A DNA stretch of 64,000 nt, from assembly GCA_965115835.1 (NCBI GenBank), contig OZ220471.1:248001-312000 (forward strand), in the 5' to 3' direction. Both the position numbers and the translations under genes were made by a program. Of the stretch, positions 9,301-19,400 are shown piece by piece. Origin of the DNA: Foliamicus sp965115835. Lineage in GTDB: Bacteria > Pseudomonadota > Gammaproteobacteria > Steroidobacterales > Foliamicaceae. Position 1 is the first letter of the stretch. The number at the start of each line of letters is the position of its first letter. Under the pieces are notes generated by a model. The model was not told the DNA's origin. It saw only the letters and a list, made by a program, of their open reading frames with translations, and did not search any database.

Positions 9301-10963
9301 CGCCAGCGATTTCGAATTCGAGGCGCCTCCGCCTCCCGAGGTTCACATCGTAGAGATTACTGATCCCTTGGACGATCGCTGGAATGGCAAAAACACGGGC
9401 TTTGGCCGCATACAGAAGGGCACTGCCGGCAACGACATCCTGACGGCGAAGGTTTCGGGATTGGTTAACGTCCTCTTGGGCGGTGAAGGCGACGACACCC
9501 TGATCGGTGGTTCGGGCGATCAGGTTTTGCACGGTGGTTCGGGTAATGACACCTTGCACGACGGTTCGGGTGGCCGCATCGGTGCCCTCTACGGTGGTTC
9601 GGGCGACGACACTTTGCATGACGGTTCGGGCAATGACACCTTGTATGGTGGCGAGGGTGCAGACACTTTCGTGTTCCGGGCGGGAGGCGGAAACAACGTC
9701 ATTGCCGATTTCGGGGAAGGCGACAAGATTCGTATCGATGGAGTTGAGGGCGGTTTCGGGGCGCTCGATATCCGTCAGGCCGGCAGTCAGGGCAGCGGTC
9801 AGTACTACGACGACGCGATCATCCGCTACAGCGGTGGCACGATCAGGTTGCAGGGTGTAAAGCCGGGCTCCCTTGACGCCAGCGATTTCCAATTGAATGG
9901 TGGTGACGGCAACGACCCCGACACCGTGTATGGCAGGTCCTTCGGCAACTTGGACTCCGGATCCGCTGGCCTCACCCTGAAGGCCGAATGGCGGGCAAAC
10001 AGCATCCTGACGGGTGGCGGTGGAGACGACACCCTGGACGGCGGTTCAGGCGACGACACCTTGAATGGCGGTGGCGGCGACGACACCCTGGACGGTAGTT
10101 GGGGCGACAACACCTTGAATGGCGGTGGCGGCAATGACACCCTGAATGGCGGCCACGGCGATGACACCCTGAATGGCGGTGCGGGCGACGACACCCTGAA
10201 TGGCGGCCACGGCGCCGACACCTACGTGTTCCGGGCGGGAGACGGCAACGACATCATTATCAGTTTCATGGGTGCGGATACCGGGTGGGGTGTGAGTGAT
10301 GCTGACAAGATTCAGATCCTTGGAGTTTCCGGGGGGTTCGAAGCGCTCGATATCAGGCATGAAGGCGCCAATACAATCATCAGCTACGGCGTTGACGGTG
10401 ACACGATCACGTTACGGAATCCAAGTGTGGGCCTCCTTGACGCCAGCCATTTCATATTCGGCGCCTACCAGAACGGCGGTTCGGGCGACGACACCTTGAA
10501 TGGCGGTTCGGGCGCCGACACCTTGTATGGCCATGGCGGCGCCGACACCTTGTATGGCGGCAATGGCGCCGACACCTTGTATGGCGGCAATGGCGCCGAC
10601 ACCCTGTATGGCGGCAATGGCGACGACGCCCTGACTGGCGGTGACGGTGCCGACACCCTGACTGGCGGCGCCGGCGACGACATCCTGGAAGGCGGCATCG
10701 GCGGCGGCGATACATTCGTTTTCACCAACGACTCCTCGAGCAGTGGCGATGTCGACATAATCAAGGATTTCAGCGGCGGGGACACCATCCAACTTTCCGG
10801 CTTCACCGGCATCGATGACTTCAGCGATCTGGAGGGCAGAATCACCACGACCCCCAGGGAAGTCGGCAGCGAGACAGTCATTGATCTGACGGATGTGGGC
10901 GGCGGCCTGATCGTTCTTGAGTACGTGGACCATGTGGATGCCGGGGACTTCGATTTCGGGTAA
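6398..10963 (+). CDS. Giant RTX repeat protein, paralog 1
   Basis: 1521 residues made almost wholly of glycine/aspartate-rich nonapeptides of the GGxGxDxLx type, which fold as calcium-binding beta-rolls once outside the cell. It opens directly with MTQDISRTGG and repeats: there is no signal peptide and no enzymatic or adhesin domain. Roll blocks are closed by six cap modules of about 65 residues (pattern DTFVF-x-xGDG ... DF-xx-GD-x-I ... GDTI-x-LxGV ... L-xx-DF). Residues 162-269 are a proline/asparagine-rich 18-residue repeat in six copies. The last 80 residues (FTNDSSSSGDVD to DAGDFDFG) match the C-terminal domains of type I secretion substrates, so export by an ABC/MFP/TolC machine is expected. 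The ATG follows AAAGGAGACA. Function (surface coat, adhesin, calcium sink) is unknown. Confidence 0.9.
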   Translation: MTQDISRTGGDGDDTLVGGSGNDTLDGAKGNDTLTGGDGNDTLYGDEGNDTLNGGEGRDNLFGGGGDDTLSGGGGYDNLYGGLGADTFVFAVGDGSARIVDFEEGETIRISGVSGGFAGLVIEQNGANAVIRYGDGDTITLEGVSADSLGEDIFEFVAAENAPNGNDGDGAPQGASDGDAPNGNDGDGAPQGASDGDAPNGNDGDGAPQGALDGDAPNGNDGDGAPQGASDGDAPQGNDGDGAPQGALDGDAPNGNDGSGAPQGASDGDATNDDSTGEGALRGGKGADTLDGGSGDDVLRGRKGDDTLNGHGGADTLRGGKGADTLDGGDGDDTLVGGPGNDILYGGDGGDTLSGGAGDDWLYGGGGDDTLIKGGAGNDWLWGEEGDDVLDGGAGNDTLLGRADDDTLTGGVGDDTLTGGAGSDTFVFRSGDGSDTITDFGEGDRIRLDGVSVGFDGLDIRQDGADAVVHYGDGDTITLRGVSADSLGADDFLLPDAIPSLPGAEGSPLVQGASQQVTTPLGGASQTLNKSQGASQKVTTPHDDDWDGKGAGAGRIQRGGDGDDALRGDFGDDILLGGKGADTLEGGYDNDILHGGLGDDTLDGGYGDDTLYGGSGDDTLDGGDSGNDTLYGGDGDDTLDGGDGEDDDTLYGGSGDDTLDGGYGVDTLDGGSGDDTLEGSYGIDTFVFRAGDGNDTITDFWWRGGEKIHLIGISGGFGALDISQDGGDTIIRYGDGGDTITLLGVRADFLDASSFKFSASYGFVPSKPDGGPTPLDDDWDGKGAGIDLIRRGTDGDDKMALFGRLPGVLLGGGGDDTLLQGAHGNDILHGGSGDDTLNGLFGDDTLYGGSGDDTLEGSWGDDTLYGGSGDDYLEASWGDDTLYGGDGDDILDGGSHGNDTLHGGAGSDTFVFRSAYGSDTIADFGEGDKIRIDGVSGGFGALDIRQDGDDAIIGGTIRLQGVKADSLDASDFEFEAPPPPEVHIVEITDPLDDRWNGKNTGFGRIQKGTAGNDILTAKVSGLVNVLLGGEGDDTLIGGSGDQVLHGGSGNDTLHDGSGGRIGALYGGSGDDTLHDGSGNDTLYGGEGADTFVFRAGGGNNVIADFGEGDKIRIDGVEGGFGALDIRQAGSQGSGQYYDDAIIRYSGGTIRLQGVKPGSLDASDFQLNGGDGNDPDTVYGRSFGNLDSGSAGLTLKAEWRANSILTGGGGDDTLDGGSGDDTLNGGGGDDTLDGSWGDNTLNGGGGNDTLNGGHGDDTLNGGAGDDTLNGGHGADTYVFRAGDGNDIIISFMGADTGWGVSDADKIQILGVSGGFEALDIRHEGANTIISYGVDGDTITLRNPSVGLLDASHFIFGAYQNGGSGDDTLNGGSGADTLYGHGGADTLYGGNGADTLYGGNGADTLYGGNGDDALTGGDGADTLTGGAGDDILEGGIGGGDTFVFTNDSSSSGDVDIIKDFSGGDTIQLSGFTGIDDFSDLEGRITTTPREVGSETVIDLTDVGGGLIVLEYVDHVDAGDFDFG
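6881..7204 (+). repeat. 54-bp VNTR, 6 units, RTX gene 1
   Basis: Six exact-length 54-bp units, each encoding a variant of APNGNDGDGAPQGASDGD (D/S at position 8, S/L at 15, N/Q at 3). Same locus holds 4, 2 and 7 units in the other three RTX genes. All units stay in frame, so copy number changes only the length of a flexible linker between the first cap module and the shared roll block. Confidence 0.95.
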
Positions 10964-11054
10964 ACCGGACAAACCTCGATTGAGTCCGCCCCGCCGCATG
11001 AGCGACTGCGTTACGGAGTTGCTGCGCCAGCAGCCAGTCAATGCGCCTACGGGT

Positions 11055-11208
11055 TGCGTGGCGGTGTTGGTGACGATACGGACACCCTGGCCGATGGAAC
11101 ATTTATAACTGGGTTGGGATCAGCAACACGACAGTCCCTTGCTGATCCCTGAGCGCCGCAAGCCGCGGTCTTTTCCTCAATGCAAACCTCTATGAAGGAG
11201 ACAAAATA
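11055..11208 (+). promoter_or_regulatory. Long RTX leader, copy 2
   Basis: Near-identical to 6244-6397. It keeps the perfect 11-bp hairpin (11116-11126 with 11139-11149), the RTX-remnant reading frame, a short GC hairpin with altered pairing (CCGC/GCGG) before TCTTTT, and the RBS GAAGGAGACA. The G-tract promoter is not duplicated here, so gene 2 depends on read-through or on a promoter I do not see. Confidence 0.6.
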
Positions 11209-14200
11209 ATGACGCAGGACATTTCCCGCACTGGCGGCGCCGGTGACGACACCCTGGTTGGCGGTTCGGGCAACGACACGCTTGATGGCGCCAAGGGCAA
11301 CGACACGCTCACCGGCGGCGGCGGCAACGACACCCTGTATGGAGACGAAGGCAACGACACGCTGAACGGAGGTGAGGGCGGTGACGTTCTGTTCGCCGGC
11401 GGTGGCGACGACACGCTGAGCGGCGGCAGAGGCTGGGACAACCTGTTCGGTGGTCTGGGCGCCGACACTTTCGTATTTGCGGTCGGCGACGGTCCCGACC
11501 TGATTGCCGATTTCGAGGATGGCGACATCATTGAGTTCGTCGGAGTGGACGGCGGGTTCGCCGGGCTGATCATCGAGGATAACGCTGAGGGAAGCGCAGT
11601 CATCAGGTATGGTGACGGGGACGACACCATCCGGCTGTCTGGCGTGTCGGCAGCTTCCCTTGACAAGGACAGCTTCCGGTTTGGTCCTGGAGGGGACGAA
11701 GCTCCAGGCGGTTCCGCCGACGATGACGAGAAAGACAAGCTCGTACGGTCTCCCGTTCCGATAAAGCGGCAACCTGCCGTCGTTGACGCCGCCGTCAAAA
11801 GCGGTGGCAATCCGCCGGGTGGTAACGACGGTGACGACGAACTTTACGGCGGTAACGGCGACGACACGCTGAGCGGCGGTGCTGGCGACGACAAGCTCTT
11901 CGGCCTTGCTGGCGACGACACATTGAACGGCGGCGATGGCGATGACAGGATCCGGGGCAACGATGGCGACGATACCCTCAACGGCGGCGATGGCGATGAC
12001 TGGTTCTACGGCCACGACGGCGACGACACTCTCGACGGTGGCGACGGCAACGACAGGCTTGTAGGCGGCGCGGGCGCCGACAAGCTGACTGGCGGCAAGG
12101 GCGCCGATGTTTACGAATTTCAGGTGGGGGACGGAACCGACACGATCACTGATTTCGGGGACGGCGACACCATCATGATCACTGGAGTGCCAGAGGGAGG
12201 CGCCGGTCTGGTCATCAGGGATGACGATGAGGGAAACGCAGTCATCAGGTATGGTGATGGGGACGACACCATCCGGCTGTCCGGCGTGTCCGGCGGTTTT
12301 GCGTTTGCGGGGCTGGTGATCGAGCGGAACGGCGCCAACGCCGTCATCCGCTATGGCGACGGCGACGCTCCGAACGGCAACGACGGCAGCGGCGCTCCGC
12401 AGGGTGCATCGGACGGCGACGCTCCGAACGGCAACGACGGCAGCGGCGCTCCGCAGGGCGCATCGGACGGCGATGCTCCGCAGGGCAACGACGGCGATGG
12501 CGCTCCGCAGGGCGCATTGGACGGCGACGCTCCGAACGGCAACGACGGCAGCGGCGCTCCGCAGGGCGCATCGGACGGCGACGCCACGAACGACGATTCC
12601 ACCGGCGAGGGCGCGCTGCGCGGCGGCAAGGGCGCGGACACCCTGGACGGCGGGAGCGGCGATGATGTGTTGAGGGGCCGCAAGGGCGACGATACGCTCA
12701 ACGGCCACGGGGGCGCCGACACCCTGCGCGGCGGCAAGGGTGCGGACACCTTGGACGGCGGCGACGGGGATGACACGCTGGTTGGCGGTCCGGGCAACGA
12801 CATCCTCTACGGTGGCGACGGCGGCGACACCCTGTCGGGCGGCGCCGGCGACGACTGGCTGTATGGCGGCGGCGGCGATGACACGCTTATCGAGGGCGGC
12901 GCTGGCAACGACTGGCTTTGGGGCGAAGAGGGCAATGACGTGCTGGACGGCGGCGCGGGTAACGACACCCTGTTGGGCCGCGCCGACGACGACACGCTGA
13001 CTGGCGGCGTTGGCGACGACACGCTGACCGGTGGCGCGGGTTCCGACACCTTCGTGTTTCGTTCGGGAGACGGCAGCGACACCATTACCGATTTCGGGGA
13101 AGGCGACCGGATTCGTCTTGACGGGGTCTCGGTTGGCTTCGATGGGCTGGATATCCGTCAGGACGGCGCCGATGCCGTGGTTCATTACGGCGACGGCGAC
13201 ACGATCACCCTGCGGGGCGTATCGGCGGACTCCCTGGGCGCGGACGACTTTTTGCTTCCTGACGCCAGCCCGAGCCTTCCCGGCGCCGAAGAAAGTCCCC
13301 TCGTGCAAGGCGCCAGTCAGCAGGTGACGACTCCTCTGGGCGGCGCCAGCCAGACCCTAAACAAGTCGCAAGGCGCCAGCCAGAAAGTGACGACTCCCCA
13401 CGACGATGAATGGGATGGCAAGGGCGCCGGCGCTGGCCGCATCCAGAGGGGCGCCGACGGCGACGATACCCTGAGAGGCGACTTCGGCGACGACATCCTG
13501 CTCGGCGGCAAGGGCGACGACACCCTGGACGGCGGCTACGACAACGACATCCTGCATGGCGGTTCGGGCGACGACACCCTGGACGGCGGCTACGGCAAAG
13601 ACACCCTGTACGGCGGTTCGGGCGACGACACCCTGGACGGCGGCTACGGCAAAGACACCCTGTACGGCGGTTCGGGCGACGACACGCTGACCGGTGGCGC
13701 GGGTTCCGACACCTTCGTGTTTCGTTCGGGAGACGGCAGCGACACCATTACCGATTTCAGGGAAGGCGACCGGATTCGTCTCGACGGGGTTTCGGTAGGC
13801 CCCGAGGGGCTGGATATCCGTCAGCTGGATATCCGTCAGGATGGTTCTGATGCCGTGGTTCACTACGGCGCCGGCGACACGATCACCCTGCGGGGCGTAT
13901 CGGCGTACTCTCTGGGCGCGCACGACTTTTTGCTTCCCGACGCCAGCCCGAGCCTTCCCGGCGCTGGCTTGATCCTGAGGGGCGGCTACGGCAGAGACAC
14001 CCTGTACGGTGGTGACGGCGACGACACCCTGGACGGCTTCTACGGCTGGGACACCCTGTACGGTCGTGGCGGCGACGACACCCTGGACGGCGGCGGCGAA
14101 GACAACTCGTACGGCGGCAGAGACACCCTGTACGGTGGTGACGGCGACGACACCCTGTACGGTCGTGGCGGCGACGACACCCTGGACGGCGGCGGCGGCG

Positions 14201-16392
14201 ATGACACCCTGACTGGTGGCGCGGGTGACGATACCTTCGTGTTTCGGTCGGGAGACGGCAGCGACACCATTACCGATTTCGGGCAAGGCAACCGGATTCG
14301 TAGTCGGGAAGGCGACCGGATTCGTCTCGACGGGGTTTCGGTTGGCTTCGAGGGGCTGGATATCCGTCAGGACGGCGCCGATGCCGTGGTTCACTACGGC
14401 GCTGGCGACACGATCACCCTGCGGGGCGTATCGGTGGACTCTCTGGGCGCGGACGACTTTTTGCTTCCCGACGCCAGCTCAGGCCTTCCGGGCGCCAGCC
14501 AGAAAGTGACGAGTCCCCACGACGATGACTGGGATGGCGATGCCTGGTGGGATGGCAGGGGCCTCGGCTTAGGCATCATACATAGAGGCACTGACGGCGA
14601 CGACATCCTGACTGGGACGACGACGGAATTGTACGGCTACTTGCTTGGCGGATCGGGCGACGACACCCTGCATGGCAGATCGGGCAACGATGTCTTGCAT
14701 GGCGGTTTGGGCGATGACACCTTGCATGGCAATTCGGGTGGCGACATCTTGTATGGAGGTTCGGGCGCCGACGCCTTGCTTGGCGGATCGGGCAACGACA
14801 CCCTGACTGGCGGCAAGGGCGCGGACACCTTCGTGTTTCGGGCGAGAGGCGGGAACGACATCATTACCGATTTTGAGAGCGGAGACAGGATATATCTCGA
14901 TGGGGTTTCCGGCGGTTTCGCAGCGCTCGATATCCGTCAGGATGGCGACGACGCGATCATCGGCTACGGCGCTGACGGCGACACGATCAAGTTACTGGGT
15001 GTGAAGGCGGATTCTCTTGGCGCCAACGGGGTTTTCAATTTCGGCAGCTACGGGCGTGGTTCCGCTGGCCTCACCCTGATAAGCAAAATCGGGCTCGGCG
15101 ATGTCTTGACAGGCGGACCGGGCGACGACACCTTGTACGCTGGCGTGTACGTTGGCGCTGGCGGCGGAAAGACCCTGCGCGGTGGTTCGGGCGACGACAC
15201 CCTGTATGGCGGTGGTGGCGGAAATACCCTGCACGGCGGCGCTGGCGACGACACCCTGCGTGGCGAGGGGAGCAATAACATCATGATAGGCGGCGAGGGC
15301 AATGATTTCTTGCATTCCAGCTCCGGCGCAGACACCTTGGAAGGCGGTGCCGGCGACGACACCATGGTTGGCGGTTTTGGCGTCGACATCTTCATTTTTC
15401 AGGTGGGAGACGGCAACGACACCATTACCGATTTCGGCTATCACAGCTATGACGACAAGATTCGTTTCATGGGAGTTTCTGGTGGTTTCGAAGCGCTCGA
15501 TATCCGTCAGGATGGCGACGACGCGATCATCGGCTACGGCGCTGGCGGCGACACGATCACGTTACTGGATTTGCAGGCGGACTCCCTTGAAGACAGCGAT
15601 TTCATATTCGACAGCGTTTTGACTGGCGGCAAGAGCGATGATTCCTTGTATGGCGGCGCCGGCGACGACTCCCTGTCGGGTGGTGACGGTGACGACCAGT
15701 TGTATGCCAGGCAGGGCGACGACACGCTGGACGGCGGTGACGGCGACGACGTGTTGTATGGCGGTAACGGCGCCGACACTCTGGACGCTGGCGCCGGCGA
15801 CGACCGGTTGTATGGCGATTCGGGCGACGACTCCTTGGACGGCGGTGACGGTGCCGACGCGTTGTCTGGCGGTGCTGGCGCCGACACTCTGGACGCTGGT
15901 GACGGCGACGATTACTTGTATGGCGGTGACGGCGCCGACACGCTGTCGGGTGGTGACGGCGCCGACAAGTTGTATGGCGGCAGCACAAGCGACTACCACT
16001 CGTATGGCGGCAGCACAGGCGACTACTACGACGGCGACGACTCCCTGGACGGCGGCGCCGGCGACGACTTGTTGTATGGCGGTTCGGGCGACGACACCCT
16101 GGACGGCGGTGACGGCGACGACCGCTTGTATGGCGGCGCTGGCGACGACACATTCGTTTTCACCAACGACACCTCAAGCAGTGGCGATGTCGACGACATC
16201 AAGGATTTCAGCGACGGGGACACCATCCAGCTTTCCGGCTTCATCGGCATTGATGACTTCAGCGATCTCGAGGGCAGGATCACCACGAGATACGGCAGCG
16301 AGACAGTCATTGATCTGACGGATGTGGGCGGCGGCCAGATCGTTCTTGAGTACGTGACCCAAGTAGATGCCGGGGACTTCGATTTCGGGTAA
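11209..16392 (+). CDS. Giant RTX repeat protein, paralog 2
   Basis: 1727 residues, the longest of the four. Same opening and same type I secretion-like C-terminus (ending QVDAGDFDFG) as paralog 3. The N-terminal part differs: after the first cap module comes a lysine-bearing linker (residues about 165-205, DDDEKDKLVRSPVPIKRQP) and a private roll block, then a splice into the common block at about residue 365, where GGFAFAGLVIE shows a small duplication (GGFAGLVIE in the paralogs). The VNTR occupies residues 387-458. Two more in-frame micro-duplications are visible, DIRQLDIRQ near 13811-13838 and a repeated GD/NRIR near 14287-14325. These mark it as a chimera built by recombination and slippage. 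No signal peptide or enzymatic domain. Confidence 0.9.
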   Translation: MTQDISRTGGAGDDTLVGGSGNDTLDGAKGNDTLTGGGGNDTLYGDEGNDTLNGGEGGDVLFAGGGDDTLSGGRGWDNLFGGLGADTFVFAVGDGPDLIADFEDGDIIEFVGVDGGFAGLIIEDNAEGSAVIRYGDGDDTIRLSGVSAASLDKDSFRFGPGGDEAPGGSADDDEKDKLVRSPVPIKRQPAVVDAAVKSGGNPPGGNDGDDELYGGNGDDTLSGGAGDDKLFGLAGDDTLNGGDGDDRIRGNDGDDTLNGGDGDDWFYGHDGDDTLDGGDGNDRLVGGAGADKLTGGKGADVYEFQVGDGTDTITDFGDGDTIMITGVPEGGAGLVIRDDDEGNAVIRYGDGDDTIRLSGVSGGFAFAGLVIERNGANAVIRYGDGDAPNGNDGSGAPQGASDGDAPNGNDGSGAPQGASDGDAPQGNDGDGAPQGALDGDAPNGNDGSGAPQGASDGDATNDDSTGEGALRGGKGADTLDGGSGDDVLRGRKGDDTLNGHGGADTLRGGKGADTLDGGDGDDTLVGGPGNDILYGGDGGDTLSGGAGDDWLYGGGGDDTLIEGGAGNDWLWGEEGNDVLDGGAGNDTLLGRADDDTLTGGVGDDTLTGGAGSDTFVFRSGDGSDTITDFGEGDRIRLDGVSVGFDGLDIRQDGADAVVHYGDGDTITLRGVSADSLGADDFLLPDASPSLPGAEESPLVQGASQQVTTPLGGASQTLNKSQGASQKVTTPHDDEWDGKGAGAGRIQRGADGDDTLRGDFGDDILLGGKGDDTLDGGYDNDILHGGSGDDTLDGGYGKDTLYGGSGDDTLDGGYGKDTLYGGSGDDTLTGGAGSDTFVFRSGDGSDTITDFREGDRIRLDGVSVGPEGLDIRQLDIRQDGSDAVVHYGAGDTITLRGVSAYSLGAHDFLLPDASPSLPGAGLILRGGYGRDTLYGGDGDDTLDGFYGWDTLYGRGGDDTLDGGGEDNSYGGRDTLYGGDGDDTLYGRGGDDTLDGGGGDDTLTGGAGDDTFVFRSGDGSDTITDFGQGNRIRSREGDRIRLDGVSVGFEGLDIRQDGADAVVHYGAGDTITLRGVSVDSLGADDFLLPDASSGLPGASQKVTSPHDDDWDGDAWWDGRGLGLGIIHRGTDGDDILTGTTTELYGYLLGGSGDDTLHGRSGNDVLHGGLGDDTLHGNSGGDILYGGSGADALLGGSGNDTLTGGKGADTFVFRARGGNDIITDFESGDRIYLDGVSGGFAALDIRQDGDDAIIGYGADGDTIKLLGVKADSLGANGVFNFGSYGRGSAGLTLISKIGLGDVLTGGPGDDTLYAGVYVGAGGGKTLRGGSGDDTLYGGGGGNTLHGGAGDDTLRGEGSNNIMIGGEGNDFLHSSSGADTLEGGAGDDTMVGGFGVDIFIFQVGDGNDTITDFGYHSYDDKIRFMGVSGGFEALDIRQDGDDAIIGYGAGGDTITLLDLQADSLEDSDFIFDSVLTGGKSDDSLYGGAGDDSLSGGDGDDQLYARQGDDTLDGGDGDDVLYGGNGADTLDAGAGDDRLYGDSGDDSLDGGDGADALSGGAGADTLDAGDGDDYLYGGDGADTLSGGDGADKLYGGSTSDYHSYGGSTGDYYDGDDSLDGGAGDDLLYGGSGDDTLDGGDGDDRLYGGAGDDTFVFTNDTSSSGDVDDIKDFSDGDTIQLSGFIGIDDFSDLEGRITTRYGSETVIDLTDVGGGQIVLEYVTQVDAGDFDFG
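12367..12582 (+). repeat. 54-bp VNTR, 4 units, RTX gene 2
   Basis: Four 54-bp units of the same 18-residue repeat as in the other RTX genes. Unit sequence 3 carries the APQGND variant that is second to last in genes 1, 2 and 4, which shows the arrays share an ordered 3' end and vary mainly at the 5' side. Confidence 0.95.
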
Positions 16393-16467
16393 ACCGGACC
16401 ACCCTTGATAGTGCCGCAAGCCGGCAGTCTTTTCCTCCCTACAAACCTCTACAAAGGAGACAAAATA
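16393..16467 (+). promoter_or_regulatory. Short intergenic leader between RTX genes 2 and 3
   Basis: A compact 75-bp spacer: a hairpin TGCCG/CGGCA (16412-16416 with 16422-16426) followed by TCTTTT, then the RBS AAAGGAGACA. It is identical to 19921-19995. Relative to the long leaders, the hairpin position is kept while its bases change in a pairing-preserving way, which supports a real terminator/attenuator role, although the stem is only 5 bp. Confidence 0.5.
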
Positions 16468-19400
16468 ATGACGCAGGATATTTCCCGCACTGGCGGCGCC
16501 GGTGACGATGCCCTGGTTGGCGGTTCGGGCAACGACACGCTCGATGGCGCCAAGGGCAACGACACGCTCACGGGCGGTGGCGGCAACGACACGCTGTATG
16601 GAGACGAAGGCAACGACACGCTGAACGGAGGTGAGGGCAGGGACAATCTGTTCGGCGGCGGTGGTGACGACACGCTGAGCGGCGGCGGTGGCTATGACAA
16701 CCTTTATGGCGGCTTGGGCGCGGACACCTTCGTGTTTGCGGTGGGGGACGGCTCCGCCCGCATTGTCGACTTCGAGGAAGGCGAAACCATCCGGATTTCC
16801 GGCGTGTCCGGCGGTTTTGCGGGGCTGGTGATCGAGCAGAACGGCGCCAACGCCGTCATCCGCTATGGCGACGGCGACACGATCACCCTGGAGGGCGTGT
16901 CGGCGGATTCGCTCGGCGAGGGCGCCTTCGAGTTTGTTGCGGCTGAAAACGCCCCGAACGGCAACGATGGCGACGGTGCTCCGCAGGGCGCATCGGACGG
17001 CGATGCTCCGAACGGCAACGACGGCAGCGGCGCTCCGCAGGGCGCATCGGACGGCGACGCCCCGAACGACGATTCCACCGGCGAGGGCGCGCTGCGCGGC
17101 GGCAAGGGCGCGGACACCCTGGACGGCGGGAGCGGCGATGATGTGTTGAGGGGCCGCAAGGGCGACGATACGCTCAACGGCCACGGGGGCGCCGACACCC
17201 TGCGCGGCGGCAAGGGTGCGGACACCTTGGACGGCGGCGACGGGGATGACACGCTGGTTGGCGGTCCGGGCAACGACATCCTCTACGGTGGCGACGGCGG
17301 CGACACCCTGTCGGGCGGCGCCGGCGACGACTGGCTGTATGGCGGCGGCGGCGATGACACGCTTATCGAGGGCGGCGCTGGCAACGACTGGCTTTGGGGC
17401 GAAGAGGGCAATGACGTGCTGGACGGCGGCGCGGGTAACGACACCCTGTTGGGCCGCGCCGACGACGACACGCTGACTGGCGGCGTTGGCGACGACACGC
17501 TGACCGGCGGCGCGGGTTCCGACACCTTCGTGTTTCGTTCGGGAGACGGCAGCGACACCATTACCGATTTCGGGGAAGGCGACCGGATTCGTCTTGACGG
17601 GGTCTCGGTTGGCTTCGATGGGCTGGATATCCGTCAGGACGGCGCCGATGCCGTGGTTCACTACGGCGATGGCGACACGATTACCCTGCGGGGCGTATCG
17701 GCGGACTCCCTGGGCGCGGACGACTTTTTGCTTCCTGACGCCAGCCCGAGCCTTCCCGGCGCCGAAGGAAGTCCCCTCGTGCAAGGCGCCAGTCAGCAGG
17801 TGACGACTCCTCTGGGCGGCGCCAGCCAGACCCTAAACAAGTCGCAAGGCGCCAGCCAGAAAGTGACGACTCCCCACGACGATGACTGGGATGGCAAGGG
17901 CGCCGGCGCCGGCCTCATACATAGAGGCACTGACGGCGACGACACCCTGACTGGGACGACGACGGGATTGGCCGACATCTTGCTTGGCGGATCGGGCGCC
18001 GACACCCTGCATGGCAGATCGGGCGACGATATCTTGCATGGCGGTTTGGGCGATGACACCTTGCACGGCGATTCGGGCGCCGACATCTTGTATGGAGGTT
18101 CGGGCGCCGACGCCTTGCTTGGCGGTTCGGGCAACGACATCCTGACTGGCGGCAAGGGCGCGGACACCTTCGTGTTTCGGGCGAGAGGCGGGAACGACAC
18201 CATTACCGATTTTGAGAGCGGAGACAGGATATATCTCGATGGGGTTTCCGGGGGTTTCGCAGCGCTCGATATCCGTCAGGATGGCGCCGACGCGATCATC
18301 GGCTACGGGGCTGACGGCGACACGATCAAGTTACTGGGTGTGAAGGCGGATTCTCTTGGCGCCAACGGGGTTTTCAATTTCGGCAGCTACGGGCGTGGTT
18401 CCGCTGGCCTCACCCTGATAGACAAAAGCGGGCTCGGCGATGTCTTGAAAGGCGGACCGGGCGACGACACCCTGTATGGCGCTGGCGGCGGAAAGACCCT
18501 GCACGGCGGTTCGGGCGACGACACCCTGCATGGCGGTTCGGGCAGCGACACCTTCTATGGCGGCCCCGGCGACGACACCCTGTATGACCGCTTGGGCAGT
18601 AGCAACATCATGATAGGCGGCGAGGGCAATGATTTCTTGCATTCCGGCTCCGGCGCAGACACCATGGAAGGCGGCGCCGGCGACGACACCATGGAAGGCG
18701 GCTGGGGCGACGACTCCTTGAACGGCGGCGCCGGCGACGACACCCTGGAAGGCGGCGGGGGCGGCGACCTCTTCATTTTTCAGGCGGGAGACGGCAACGA
18801 CACCATTACCGATTTCGGCTATGGCGACAAGATTCGTCTCATGGGAGTTTCTGGTGGTTTTGACGCGCTCGATATCCGTCAGGACGGCGACGACGCGATC
18901 ATCGGCTACGGCGCTGGCGGCGACACGATCACGTTACTGGATGTGCAGGTGGACTCCCTTGAAGACAGCGATTTCATATTCGACAGCGTCGGCGTCTACG
19001 AGTTGACGTTGACCGGTGGCGCCGGCAACGACGAGTTGTATGGCAGCTTCGGCGACGACTCCCTGGACGGTGGCGCCGGCGACGACCAGTTGTATGGCAG
19101 AGCCGGCGACGACTCCCTAGATGGCGGTGACGGCGACGACCAGTTGTATGCCGGCACTGGCGACGACTCCTTGGACGGCGGTGACGGCGACGACGATTTG
19201 TATGGCGACGTTGGCGACGACACTCTGGACGCTGGTGACGGCGACGACTCCTTGTATGGCGGCGCTGGCGACGACACTCTGGACGCTGGTGACGGTGACG
19301 ACTCCTTGTATGGCGGCGCTGGCGACGACACTCTGGACGCTGGTGACGGCGACGACTCCTTGTATGGCGGCGCTGGCGACGACACTCTGGACGCTGGTGA

